Made by a program: the position numbers and the translations under genes. DNA of 64,000 nucleotides from Ideonella_A sakaiensis_A (GTDB lineage Bacteria; Pseudomonadota; Gammaproteobacteria; Burkholderiales; Burkholderiaceae_C). Each line of letters opens with the position of its first letter. Positions within the stretch are counted from its first letter, which is position 1. The notes beneath the pieces were generated by a model. The model was not told the DNA's origin. It did not search any database and saw only the letters and a list, made by a program, of their open reading frames with translations. This document shows, in pieces, positions 33,446 through 42,068 of this stretch. The stretch covers positions 186,001-250,000 of the forward strand of contig NZ_CP182947.1 of NCBI RefSeq assembly GCF_048320135.1, given 5' to 3'.

Positions 33446-34650
33446 CTCGGCACTCCGCCGGCCGGCCGACTCGACGGCGTGCCCGGGGTGGCGGTGGCGG
33501 GCGCGCCGGCATGTCGGCTGCCGCCGAGCGGCACCGCCAGCTGGACGCGAAATTTCTGCCCGTCGGCCTCGATTTCGAAACGCGCCGCGATGTCGTGCAT
33601 CAGCTGCAGCCGTTCGCGCACATTGTCGACCGCAATGCCCTGCCCCGCGGTCGAACGCCCGGGCGCGGCAGCCGGCAAGGTATTCGTGATCGACAACCAC
33701 GCAAAACCATGGCGGACACGGCTGACGATGCGGATCACGCCGCCGGCCGGATCCGGCTCGACGCCATGGCGCACCGCATTCTCGACCAGTGGCTGCAGCA
33801 GCAACGGCGGCACCCGCGCATGGGCCGCCGCCGGATCGAGCTGCCAGACCACCTGCAGCCGCGATCCGAAGCGGATCTGCTCGATCGCAAGGTAACGTTC
33901 GGCCAGCGCGATCTCCTCGCCGAGCGTGACGACGCTGGCATCGCTGGCCAGCGCGACGCGGAACAGCTCGGCCAGATCCTCCAGCAAGGCTTCGGCGCGT
34001 TGCGGATCGCGCCGGACCAGGCCGAGCGCGCTGTTCAGCGTGTTGAACAGGAAGTGCGGCCGGATCCGCGACTGCAGCTCGGCCAGCCTGGCCCGCGTAT
34101 CGGCCGGCAGGCGGCCGCGGTTGCGCTGCTGCAGCCATGAGGTCAGCAGCAGCGCGAGTGCCGCCCCACTGGCCACCGACGCATACCACGGCGCCAGCGG
34201 GATCAGCCCCTGGCCGGCCCATTCGAGCAGGGCCCAGCCAGCACCTGCGCTCAACGCGCCGAGCAGCGTCGAGACCCCGCGCTGCCCGGCCATGCCGAGC
34301 GCCGCCAGGCGGCGCCGCAGCAGACAGGTGGCCGACAGCCACAGCAGCAGCGCCGGCATCGCCAATGCGGATGCGAAGGCAAGCCGCAGCGCCGCATCGC
34401 CGGCATCGGCGGCAACAAACAGCACGCCGAGTGCCAGCACGACCTCGACGAACAGCACCGCGCGCAACACCATGCCGACGTGGCAGACGTCGAAGATCGC
34501 GTCATCGACCGCCACCGCCGCCGGCGGGCGCTGGCCCGCTTCGTCGAACAGCCGCGATTCCGCGGTATCGGCCCAGGCCGATGGTTCGCCACGGGGACGC
34601 GGCGACGCTGGCGACGCATCGACGGGTGGCGGCGGCGAAGGCGCGGTCAT
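33442..34650 (-). CDS. algZ: LytS-family sensor histidine kinase (AlgZ-like)
   Basis: A 402-residue membrane sensor kinase of the His_kinase (PF06580) type. Residues 1-55 are Pro/Ala-rich and polar, residues 65-190 hold four to five membrane helices (MVLRAVLFVEVVLALGVLFVA, ASALAMPALLLWLSATCLL), and the kinase core begins with LQSRIRPHFLFNTLNSALGL, where the His is the phosphorylation site. The ATP site segments LLLQPLVENAVRHGVEP and GQGIAVDNVRERLQ are intact. Overlaps algR by 4 bases; divergent from argH. Confidence 0.89.
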   Translation of the reverse strand: MTAPSPPPPVDASPASPRPRGEPSAWADTAESRLFDEAGQRPPAAVAVDDAIFDVCHVGMVLRAVLFVEVVLALGVLFVAADAGDAALRLAFASALAMPALLLWLSATCLLRRRLAALGMAGQRGVSTLLGALSAGAGWALLEWAGQGLIPLAPWYASVASGAALALLLTSWLQQRNRGRLPADTRARLAELQSRIRPHFLFNTLNSALGLVRRDPQRAEALLEDLAELFRVALASDASVVTLGEEIALAERYLAIEQIRFGSRLQVVWQLDPAAAHARVPPLLLQPLVENAVRHGVEPDPAGGVIRIVSRVRHGFAWLSITNTLPAAAPGRSTAGQGIAVDNVRERLQLMHDIAARFEIEADGQKFRVQLAVPLGGSRHAGAPATATPGTPSSRPAGGVPR

Positions 34651-34808
34651 CGGATGGCGGGCAGGTCGGTGCTGGACGGGGCCAAGAAAGGGGCTCGATA
34701 GAATCCCGGATCCACATTGTCGCCAATGTGCGCACACCAACCGGCACCGAACCGTGGCTGCCGGTGGTTCCTTCTGCCACGAAAGCGCCGCCGAGGCCGC
34801 TGCCGCCC

Positions 34809-36224
34809 ATGTCCGCCAATCAACTCGACAAGAAATCCGAAGCCTGGTCCGCCCTGTTCTCCGAGCCGATGAGCGAGCTGGTCAAGCGTTATACCGCCAG
34901 CGTCGACTTCGACCAGCGGCTGTGGCGTGCCGACATCGAAGGCAGCCTCGCCCACGCGGCGATGCTCGAGGCGCAGCAGATCATCAGTGCCGACGATCTG
35001 GCGGCAATCCGTCGCGGCCTGGCGCAGATCCGCGACGAGATCGAGGCCGGCCGCTTCGAATGGAAACTCGACCTCGAGGACGTGCATCTGAACATCGAGG
35101 CGAGGCTGACGCAGCTGGTCGGCGACGCCGGCAAACGGCTGCACACCGGGCGTTCGCGCAACGACCAGGTCGCCACCGACGTGCGGCTGTGGCTGCGCGA
35201 CGAGATCCGATCGATCGGCGGGCTTCTGAGCGAGCTGCAGCGTGCGCTGGTCGAGGTTGCCGATGCCAACGCTGATGTCATCCTGCCCGGCTTCACCCAC
35301 CTGCAGGTCGCTCAGCCGGTCAGTTTCGGCCACCACCTGCTGGCCTATGTCGAGATGTTTGCGCGCGACGCCGAACGGATGGCCGATGTCGAGCGCCGCA
35401 CGAACCGGCTGCCGCTGGGTGCCGCGGCGCTGGCCGGCACCAGCTTTCCGCTCGATCGCGAGCAGGTTGCGCGCACGCTCGGCATGGTCGATGCGAATGG
35501 CGAGCCGTGCATCTGCCAGAACAGCCTCGATGCGGTCAGCGACCGCGATTTCGCGATCGAATTTACTGCCGCCGCCAGCCTGTGCATGGTTCACGTGTCG
35601 CGGTTCAGCGAGGAGCTGGTGTTGTGGATGAGCCAGAACTTCGGCTTCATCGACCTCGCCGACCGCTTCTGCACCGGCAGCTCGATCATGCCGCAGAAGA
35701 AGAATCCGGACGTGCCGGAGCTCGCCCGCGGCAAGACCGGCCGCGTCGTCGGCCATCTGATGGGCCTGCTGACGCTGATGAAGGGCCAGCCGCTGGCCTA
35801 CAACAAGGACAACCAGGAAGACAAGGAGCCGCTGTTCGACACCGTCGACACGCTGAAGGACACGCTGCGCATCTTCTGCGAACTGGTTGCCGGCATCACC
35901 GTCAAGCGCGAGGCGATGGAACGTGCAGCCTTGCGCGGCTATGCGACCGCAACAGACCTCGCCGACTACCTGGTCAAGAAGGGTCTGCCGTTCCGCGATG
36001 CGCACGAGGTTGTTGCGCATGCGGTGAAGGCGGCGATCGGCCAGGGTGTCGATCTGAGTGAGTTGCCGCTGGCAACGCTGCAGGGCTTCCACGCATCGAT
36101 CACCGACGATGTCTTCGAGGTGCTCAGCCTGGCTGGATCGTTGAATGCGCGGCAGGTACTCGGCGGCACCGCGCCGGCGCAGGTGCGTCGGCAGATCGAG
36201 CGGCATCGGCAGCGGCTCGGCTGA
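34809..36224 (+). CDS. argH: argininosuccinate lyase
   Basis: A 471-residue enzyme for the last step of arginine synthesis (argininosuccinate to arginine and fumarate). Signatures: HTGRSRNDQVATDVRLWLRD, PGFTHLQVAQPVSFGHH, and the family signature GSSIMPQKKNPDVPELARGK with the catalytic Ser loop. ATG 34809 gives the standard N-terminus; the frame is open further upstream but only overlaps the algZ promoter. Single gene, divergent from algZ. Confidence 0.97.
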   Translation: MSANQLDKKSEAWSALFSEPMSELVKRYTASVDFDQRLWRADIEGSLAHAAMLEAQQIISADDLAAIRRGLAQIRDEIEAGRFEWKLDLEDVHLNIEARLTQLVGDAGKRLHTGRSRNDQVATDVRLWLRDEIRSIGGLLSELQRALVEVADANADVILPGFTHLQVAQPVSFGHHLLAYVEMFARDAERMADVERRTNRLPLGAAALAGTSFPLDREQVARTLGMVDANGEPCICQNSLDAVSDRDFAIEFTAAASLCMVHVSRFSEELVLWMSQNFGFIDLADRFCTGSSIMPQKKNPDVPELARGKTGRVVGHLMGLLTLMKGQPLAYNKDNQEDKEPLFDTVDTLKDTLRIFCELVAGITVKREAMERAALRGYATATDLADYLVKKGLPFRDAHEVVAHAVKAAIGQGVDLSELPLATLQGFHASITDDVFEVLSLAGSLNARQVLGGTAPAQVRRQIERHRQRLG

Positions 36225-36254
36225 CCGCGCAGCTGCCGGCGGCTGACGCGAGCC

Positions 36255-37103
36255 TCAGCGCCGGCAGCTCGTCAGATCGATCAGGCGCCGCCCGGCCCGG
36301 CCGACCAGTTCGACGCGGCCATCGCTGTGCGGCTGCAGCGCGCCTGTCAGCGCCTCGTCGAGCGGGCAGCTGGCGGTTTCGACCAGCCGGCCGTCGGCGA
36401 GCGCGACGACGCGCAGCCGTTGCCGAGCGTTGTCCGGCACGACCAGGCTCATCCGGCCGTTGACTGCCAGCGGGGTCGACAAGCCGAGTTCGGCAGAACC
36501 GTAGACATGGTTCGAGAAGCCGGCCAATGCCGCGATCTCGATCAACTGGTCGCCCGATTGGCGGTAGACCTTCAACGTGCCGCCGATGTGTGGTGTGAGC
36601 ACCGCGGCGATTTCGGCCTGGCCGTCGCCGTCGAGGTCGGCAACGCCGACCGGATTGAGCCAGCGCATCGACCGGCCGACCGGTGCCGACTGCGCCGCCG
36701 GCAGCAGCCGATCGCCGTCGCGGCGCAGCAGCATCAACCGGGCGCCGCCATCGCGCCCGCTGACGATCGTCAGCAGCTGCGGCTCGGCACCGGCCGACAG
36801 CGTCACGATGCGCGGCTGCAAGTCCTCGAAGACCAGCTCCTTCGGCAATTCGAACTGCAGTTGCCGGCCGCTGCCGGTGGTCGCGCTGACCCGCGCATAT
36901 TCGTGCGGCTTGCCGAGCGCAAAGTGGCCATAGCGGTCGACCGGGTCGAGGTAGGCCGCGGCAACGATGGCGTCGCCCCGCATCGCCGCGTCGGCGGCCG
37001 CGGCCGGCGGCAGTGCAGCCAGCAGCAGCCAGCTGCCGGCCAGCATCGCGAGCAGCAGCCGTGCGCCGGGCACGGCATCGAAAGGTCGGTCGGGAAGTCT
37101 CAT
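36255..37103 (-). CDS. exported FG-GAP/VCBS-like repeat protein
   Basis: A 282-residue protein with a signal peptide (ARLLLAMLAGSWLLLAALPPAAAADA). The mature part resembles a beta-propeller of FG-GAP repeats: PVGVADLDGDGQAEIAAVLT is a clear calcium-loop repeat (DxDGDGxxE), preceded by AIVAAAYLDPVDRYGHF and LTIVSGRDGGARLMLLRRDG. Periplasmic or surface location is expected. No enzyme motif is present. It is convergent with argH, 30 bp away, and divergent from the esterase. Confidence 0.72.
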   Translation of the reverse strand: MRLPDRPFDAVPGARLLLAMLAGSWLLLAALPPAAAADAAMRGDAIVAAAYLDPVDRYGHFALGKPHEYARVSATTGSGRQLQFELPKELVFEDLQPRIVTLSAGAEPQLLTIVSGRDGGARLMLLRRDGDRLLPAAQSAPVGRSMRWLNPVGVADLDGDGQAEIAAVLTPHIGGTLKVYRQSGDQLIEIAALAGFSNHVYGSAELGLSTPLAVNGRMSLVVPDNARQRLRVVALADGRLVETASCPLDEALTGALQPHSDGRVELVGRAGRRLIDLTSCRR

Positions 37104-37209
37104 GCGGATGGTATTTTGATCGTCGAAAGAGATCGACCCCGCCCAACGCCGATCGTTCACGGCGCGCGTTCGATGCATCCACGACGCGCCCTGCTGCGTA
37201 ACAGCACGG

Positions 37210-38121
37210 ATGCCACCGAAAGCCCTTATGTATCCCCTGCTTGTCATTGCCACGGCGACGCTGCTTGCGGCCTGCGCGTCGCCGATCGCAACGCTCAATG
37301 CCGTCGTCCCGGAGCGCAGCCGGTTCACCCAAGGCATCGCCTATGGCGAGCATGCGCGGCAGCGCCTTGACGTCTACCGCCCTTCGGGCGCCGCACCGGC
37401 GAGCGGTTTGCCGATGGTCGTATTTTTCTACGGCGGTTCATGGAACACCGGCGAACGCGCCGATTACAAGTTTGTCGGCGAGGCGCTGGCCGCGCGCGGG
37501 GTGCTGGCGCTGATCGCCGACTACCGGCTCTACCCGGAAGTGCGTTATCCCGATTTCCTGCGCGACAGCGCACGCGCCCTCGCCTACGGTTTGCGCCATG
37601 CAAGCGAACTCGGCGCCGATCCGCAGCGGGTGTTCGTGATGGGCCACAGCGCCGGCGCCTACAACGCGGCGATGCTCGCGCTCGACGGCCGCTGGCTGCG
37701 CGTGCAGGGCTCGGACCCGAAGCAGTTGGCCGGCTGGATCGGCCTGGCCGGTCCCTACGATTTTCTGCCGATCAGCAATCCCGACGTCAAGCCGGTATTC
37801 CACCACCCGGACTATCCGCCGAACTCGCAGCCGATCGACTTTGCCGGCCCTGGGTCACCCGCTGCCTTCATCGGCGCAGCCGGTGACGACACATTGGTCG
37901 ACCCGCAACGCAATGCGGCCCAGATGGCCACACGGCTGCGTGACGCCGGCGTGCCGGTGACCCAGCGGGTTTACCGACGCGTCAATCACGTCACGCTGCT
38001 CGGCGCCTTTGCCTGGCCGTTGCGCTGGCTGGCGCCGGTTCTCGACGATGTGGCCGATTTCGTCGTCACCGACGAACCACGTCGCGTTGCGCTGCCGGCA
38101 TCGACAAACGGTGCGCGGTAA
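37210..38121 (+). CDS. lipoprotein alpha/beta-hydrolase (carboxylesterase-like)
   Basis: A 303-residue hydrolase. The N-terminus has a lipoprotein signal with lipobox LLAAC (Cys at about residue 22). The oxyanion segment VVFFYGGSWNTGE, nucleophile GHSAGAY, and late RVNHVTLLGAF with the catalytic His fit a BD-FAE/esterase type; Asp is probably in IGAAGDDTLVDP. Met at 37228 is an alternative start. The last 136 bp overlap, antisense, the end of the convergent methyltransferase gene. Substrate unknown. Confidence 0.82.
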   Translation: MPPKALMYPLLVIATATLLAACASPIATLNAVVPERSRFTQGIAYGEHARQRLDVYRPSGAAPASGLPMVVFFYGGSWNTGERADYKFVGEALAARGVLALIADYRLYPEVRYPDFLRDSARALAYGLRHASELGADPQRVFVMGHSAGAYNAAMLALDGRWLRVQGSDPKQLAGWIGLAGPYDFLPISNPDVKPVFHHPDYPPNSQPIDFAGPGSPAAFIGAAGDDTLVDPQRNAAQMATRLRDAGVPVTQRVYRRVNHVTLLGAFAWPLRWLAPVLDDVADFVVTDEPRRVALPASTNGAR

Positions 38122-38837
38122 AGCCAGACCGGCTTGCCGTCGACCGCTTCGATGCGGGCGTCGGGCTGCAGGCCGGTGGCAGCAAATTCGAGGCTGACCA
38201 GCCAGGCGCCGGGTGCCAGTTCCTGCCGCGCCTTCGCCACTGCGCGCGCCATGCTCTCGGGCCGCTGGAACAGGTAGACCATCTCGAAGCCGGACCAGTC
38301 GGCACGCCAGATGTCGGCCCGAAACACCGTCGCGAAGCGGCAGCGCAGGCGGCAGGCGATCGTCAGCGGCCAGCTCCATTCGAGCCCGGTCAACCTGGCC
38401 TGCGGATAGCGGCGCTGCAGCTCCGCCAGGCCGGCGCCAAGCCCGCAGCCGGCGTCGACGATGCGCGCACCGGGCGCCAGCGGCGCGATTTCTGCAATGC
38501 CGCGCAAGGCAGCTTGCGGAGTCGGGAACAGCGGTGCATCGCGCCAACTGGCGAGTGGGTACAGCAGCAGCAACAGCAGCAAGGGGGCGAGCCAGGCGAG
38601 CGCCGACCAGCCGGTCAGGCTGCCGGCGGCGAGCAGCGAGACCGGAAACCCGGCCGCGATGAAGAGACGGCGCCAGCGCGTGCCGGCAGCCAGCGCGGCC
38701 ACTCCGGCCAGGCCTGCGGCAATCAATGCTGCAAACGCCGGCTCCACCGCGATCTGCGCGAGCTGGCGATAGACGATCCACGCCGCCAGCCAGACCAGCA
38801 GGGCCGGCAAAGGCCATCGAAACGCCAGGCGCAACAT
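37986..38837 (-). CDS. membrane-anchored class I methyltransferase
   Basis: A 283-residue protein. Residues 10-95 contain three to four hydrophobic helices (ALLVWLAAWIVYRQLAQIAV, WLAPLLLLLLLYPLASW); the rest is a SAM-dependent methyltransferase with motif I GARIVDAGCGLGAGLAEL and LTGLEWSWPL. The last about 45 residues (RRGSSVTTKSATSSRTGASQ) look unlike protein and lie antisense to the esterase gene, suggesting that the original stop was lost or that the sequence drifted here. Substrate unknown. Same direction as fliA, starting 22 bp after its stop. Confidence 0.72.
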   Translation of the reverse strand: MLRLAFRWPLPALLVWLAAWIVYRQLAQIAVEPAFAALIAAGLAGVAALAAGTRWRRLFIAAGFPVSLLAAGSLTGWSALAWLAPLLLLLLLYPLASWRDAPLFPTPQAALRGIAEIAPLAPGARIVDAGCGLGAGLAELQRRYPQARLTGLEWSWPLTIACRLRCRFATVFRADIWRADWSGFEMVYLFQRPESMARAVAKARQELAPGAWLVSLEFAATGLQPDARIEAVDGKPVWLYRAPFVDAGSATRRGSSVTTKSATSSRTGASQRNGQAKAPSSVT

Positions 38838-38859
38838 CGGGCGGCTGGCGCGGCTTCGT

Positions 38860-39573
38860 TCAGAACTCGCGCAGCTTCACGCGCAATCGTGCGATCGACT
38901 GGCTGTGCAGCTGGCAGACGCGCGATTCGGTCACCTTCAGCACCGCGGCGATTTCCTTCAGGTTCATGTCGTGTTCGTAATACATGCTCATCACATACTG
39001 CTCACGCTCGGGCAGCAGCTTGATCGCCTCGACCAGCGCCTCGCGCATCCGATGATCCTGCAGCTGCGCCAGCGGATTCAGCGACTCGTCGGCGACATGG
39101 CGATCGAGAAAATCGTTGTCGCCGTCATCGCCCGACATGTCCTCCAGATAGACCAGCTGCGTGCCGCGAACCTTGCCGAGCAGTTCCTGGTAGTCGGCGA
39201 GCGACAGCCCCATCTCCTTCGCGATCTCGCTTTCCTGCGGCGCCCGGCCGAGTTTCTGCTCGAGTTTGTGCACCGCGGTCTCGATGCTGCGCTGGTGCTT
39301 GCGGGTGCCGCGCGACAGGTAGTCGTTGCCGCGCAGTTCGTCGAGCATCGCACCGCGGATGCGTTGCGTCGCGAAGGTTTCGAACTGCACCCCCTGGTCG
39401 CTGTCGAAGCGGCTCAAGGCATCGGTCAGGCCGATCATGCCGACCTGGATCAGGTCGTCGATCTCGACGTTGGCCGGCAGCTTGGCGATCATCTGGTGCG
39501 CCAGCCTGCGCACCAGCGGGCTGTACTGCTTCAGCATCGTATTGACGTCGAGACGACCTTTTGCGGTGTACAT
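38860..39573 (-). CDS. fliA: flagellar sigma factor sigma-28
   Basis: A 237-residue RNA polymerase sigma factor for late flagellar and chemotaxis genes. Region 2 (YSPLVRRLAHQMIAKLPANVE, DLIQVGMIGLTDALSRFD), region 3 and region 4 (LKEIAAVLKVTESRVCQLHS) are complete; FETFATQRIRGAMLDELR is typical of FliA. Last gene of the flhB-flhA-flhF-flhG-fliA run, 17 bp after flhG. Its activity is normally held off by the anti-sigma factor FlgM. Confidence 0.96.
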   Translation of the reverse strand: MYTAKGRLDVNTMLKQYSPLVRRLAHQMIAKLPANVEIDDLIQVGMIGLTDALSRFDSDQGVQFETFATQRIRGAMLDELRGNDYLSRGTRKHQRSIETAVHKLEQKLGRAPQESEIAKEMGLSLADYQELLGKVRGTQLVYLEDMSGDDGDNDFLDRHVADESLNPLAQLQDHRMREALVEAIKLLPEREQYVMSMYYEHDMNLKEIAAVLKVTESRVCQLHSQSIARLRVKLREF

Positions 39574-39590
39574 GCGCTACTCCGGGTAAA

Positions 39591-40409
39591 TCAGTTCAAA
39601 GCCATCGCGGCATCGGTGGCCCGGTAGGCCCTCGCGACCGCCGATGACCAGGCAGGATCAGCCTGTGGCGACGCCAGCGCCGAAGGGGTTGCCGAGCGGA
39701 TCACGCCGCGGGCCCAGGCCAGCAGCGCCTCGTCGCTCGCCTCGTGGGGCGGGCAGGCGGGATCGACGCGCAGCGTCTCGCGCAATGCGGCGGCAAGAAA
39801 ATCGTCGGCACAGCGCGCCAGCTGGCGGATGATCCGCTCGGCCCGGCGCGACTGCCGGCCAGCGCTGAGCAGCAGGTCCTGCACCGCATGGCCGCCGCGC
39901 TGGCTCAGCAGCTTGATGTTCGAATAGGCGTGGGTGACGCTGGCCGGATGTTCGTCGGCAAGCACCAGCGGCTGGGCGCAACGGGCCGGGTCGGCGCGGC
40001 CGAAGATCCGGCACAGGTCGGTCGCACCGGCATGGACCAGCACGATGTCGGCCTGCGGGCAGGCATCGGCGGCGGCGTGCAGAAAACCGGTCGCCGAGCC
40101 ATGGGTGTCGACAAAACGCAGCGGCAAGCCGCGCGCCGCCAGGTAGGAGACGTCGGCCGACAGGGGCTCGACGCATTCGCCGAGTTCCATCACCGACCAC
40201 TCCTTCGGCTGCGGCGCGCGCTCCGCGGCGTCGACGACCAGCGTGTGGGCGCCGTAACTCGCCAGCGCGGTGCAGATGCGCTCGAGCATCACGCCGCCGA
40301 ATGTCATGTGCGGATTCGATGCCACCGGCAGAAAACGTGCCTGGGTGCGGGCAAACAGCCGGCGCAGGCCATCGGCCTGGTCTTGCGGGCGACGAAGGGA
40401 TTCGGTCAT
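39591..40409 (-). CDS. flhG: FlhG/FleN-like flagellar number regulator with degenerate P-loop
   Basis: A 272-residue protein in the flhG position between flhF and fliA. The N-terminal DQADGLRRLF matches the DQAxxLR activating motif by which FlhG stimulates FlhF, and THAYSNIKLLSQRGGHA resembles the FlhG late region. Where MinD-type ATPases have KGGVGKT it reads VASNPHMTFGGVMLERI, so ATP binding in the usual way is doubtful; the following TLVVDA strand is kept. It may work as an FlhF co-activator without an ATP switch. The start codon is 32 bp after flhF. Confidence 0.75.
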   Translation of the reverse strand: MTESLRRPQDQADGLRRLFARTQARFLPVASNPHMTFGGVMLERICTALASYGAHTLVVDAAERAPQPKEWSVMELGECVEPLSADVSYLAARGLPLRFVDTHGSATGFLHAAADACPQADIVLVHAGATDLCRIFGRADPARCAQPLVLADEHPASVTHAYSNIKLLSQRGGHAVQDLLLSAGRQSRRAERIIRQLARCADDFLAAALRETLRVDPACPPHEASDEALLAWARGVIRSATPSALASPQADPAWSSAVARAYRATDAAMALN

Positions 40410-40441
40410 GGAGGCTGGGTCAGTGGGCGGTCGGTCGTCGA

Positions 40442-42007
40442 TCAGGCCTGCATCGCGGCATCGCGGCCGTTCTGGCGCAGCGGCGGCTGGTTCTGCGGCG
40501 CGCAGAACACCAGATTGACTTCGTCGGCAGCGACCTTCCAGGCCGGTGCGGCAACTGCACGCACCGCGCGCTGCACCAGCGCATGGGCCGACAACCGGTG
40601 CCAGTCCTCCGGCACCCGCTGGCCGTTGGCAACGGCCAGCACGGTCAGGCGATGGCGGATGATCGCGTCGAGCGCCGGGCCGAGCTTGACCGCCTCGTCG
40701 ATCTTCGACAACACGATGCCGCGCGCCTGGTTCGCCTGGTAGGACACCAGCACGTCCTCGATCGTCTCGCCCTGCGCGGCCGCATTGACAACCAGCAATT
40801 TCTTGATGCTGCGGTGCGACAGCATCTCCAGCAATTCCTTCGTGCGCGCGTCACGCTGCGCCATGCCCGCGGTATCGATCAGCACCATCTTCTTGCCGGC
40901 GAGCAGCTCGAGCAGGTCCTCCAGCGACGCGCGGTCGTGCGCGGTATGCACCGGCACGCCGAGGATGCGGCCGTAGGCGCGCAGCTGCTCGTGGGCCGCA
41001 ACGCGGTAGGCGTCGAGCGTGATCAGCCCGAGGTTGGCCGCGCCATGTTTTGTTGCAAAGGCAGCGGCGATCTTGGCGGTCGTCGTCGTCTTGCCGACGC
41101 CGGTCGGGCCGACCAGCGCCAGCACGCCGCCCTGGTCTTCCAGCGGCGCCTGGTGCTCGGCGGTGTGCAGATTGCGCTCCAGCACCGCCGCGGCCCAGCT
41201 CGTCTCGTCGCTGACTTCCGGGCCCATGCCTTCGGCAAGCTTGCGGATCAGCGCCGGCGAGAAGCCGCAGTCGAGCAGCCGCTGGCTGAGCCGCGCCTGC
41301 GCAGGCTGGCGCTGCATCTTCTCCATGAAGGCGAGCGCGCCGAACCGCTCCTCGATCAGACCCTTCATCGAGCGCAGCTCGTTCATCATGTCCTGTTGAT
41401 CGCGGCGGCCCTGCGGCGCAGCGGCAGCTTCGCCGAAGGCGGCCGACCGTGAATCGTCGAAACGTTGCGGCATCGACAGTTCATCGCGCAGCACCGGCGG
41501 CTCGCGGCGCTGGCGCACCGGCTGCGCCGGGGCCGCAGCCGCGGCCCGCGCCGCGGCCGGCTCGGCGCGGCTGCGCGAGCGCTGCGGCTCGGCGGGCGCC
41601 GGTGCCGCGGCGGCCTGGGCCTGTGCGCGCATCTCGGCTTCGCGTTTTTTCAGCATCCGCTCGCGCACATAGTCCTGGAACGACAGCGTGCTCATCGCCA
41701 GTTGCTGCACGTCGGATTCGACCGGCGTGGCGGCCGGGCGCATCGGCTCGATGCGCTCGCTGGCACGCATCGCGGCGCGTGCCTCGAGCGGCAACCGGGC
41801 CGGCCGCGACTCGCCGGCCTGCGCCGACGCAGCGCCGCTGGCGGCAATCCGCTCGATGTGGGCGACGCTTTCCGGCGCCATTGCCATCACCTCGATGCCG
41901 TCGTCGCAGGGTTTGGTCGACAGCACCACCGCATCCTCGCCGAAGGCCTGGCGGACCAGGTTCAGTGCATCACGCGACGTGCGCGCGGTGAATCGTTTGA
42001 CGTTCAT
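40442..42007 (-). CDS. flhF: flagellar biosynthesis SRP-type GTPase
   Basis: A 521-residue GTPase that sets flagellar position and number. The N-terminal B domain begins MNVKRFTARTSRDALNLVRQ, then an Ala/Pro/Arg-rich low-complexity linker (about residues 60-190), the NG domain with P-loop GPTGVGKTTTTAKIA, and motifs DAYRVAAHEQLRAYG, VLIDTAGMAQRD and LSKIDEA. The linker is longer than in many homologues. It follows flhA (61-bp gap) and precedes flhG. Confidence 0.95.
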   Translation of the reverse strand: MNVKRFTARTSRDALNLVRQAFGEDAVVLSTKPCDDGIEVMAMAPESVAHIERIAASGAASAQAGESRPARLPLEARAAMRASERIEPMRPAATPVESDVQQLAMSTLSFQDYVRERMLKKREAEMRAQAQAAAAPAPAEPQRSRSRAEPAAARAAAAAPAQPVRQRREPPVLRDELSMPQRFDDSRSAAFGEAAAAPQGRRDQQDMMNELRSMKGLIEERFGALAFMEKMQRQPAQARLSQRLLDCGFSPALIRKLAEGMGPEVSDETSWAAAVLERNLHTAEHQAPLEDQGGVLALVGPTGVGKTTTTAKIAAAFATKHGAANLGLITLDAYRVAAHEQLRAYGRILGVPVHTAHDRASLEDLLELLAGKKMVLIDTAGMAQRDARTKELLEMLSHRSIKKLLVVNAAAQGETIEDVLVSYQANQARGIVLSKIDEAVKLGPALDAIIRHRLTVLAVANGQRVPEDWHRLSAHALVQRAVRAVAAPAWKVAADEVNLVFCAPQNQPPLRQNGRDAAMQA

Positions 42008-42068
42008 GCAGTGTCTCCGGTGCATGCCTTGCGGCGCTCGATCGGTTGGTGATGGCGGGCGGCGTCTC

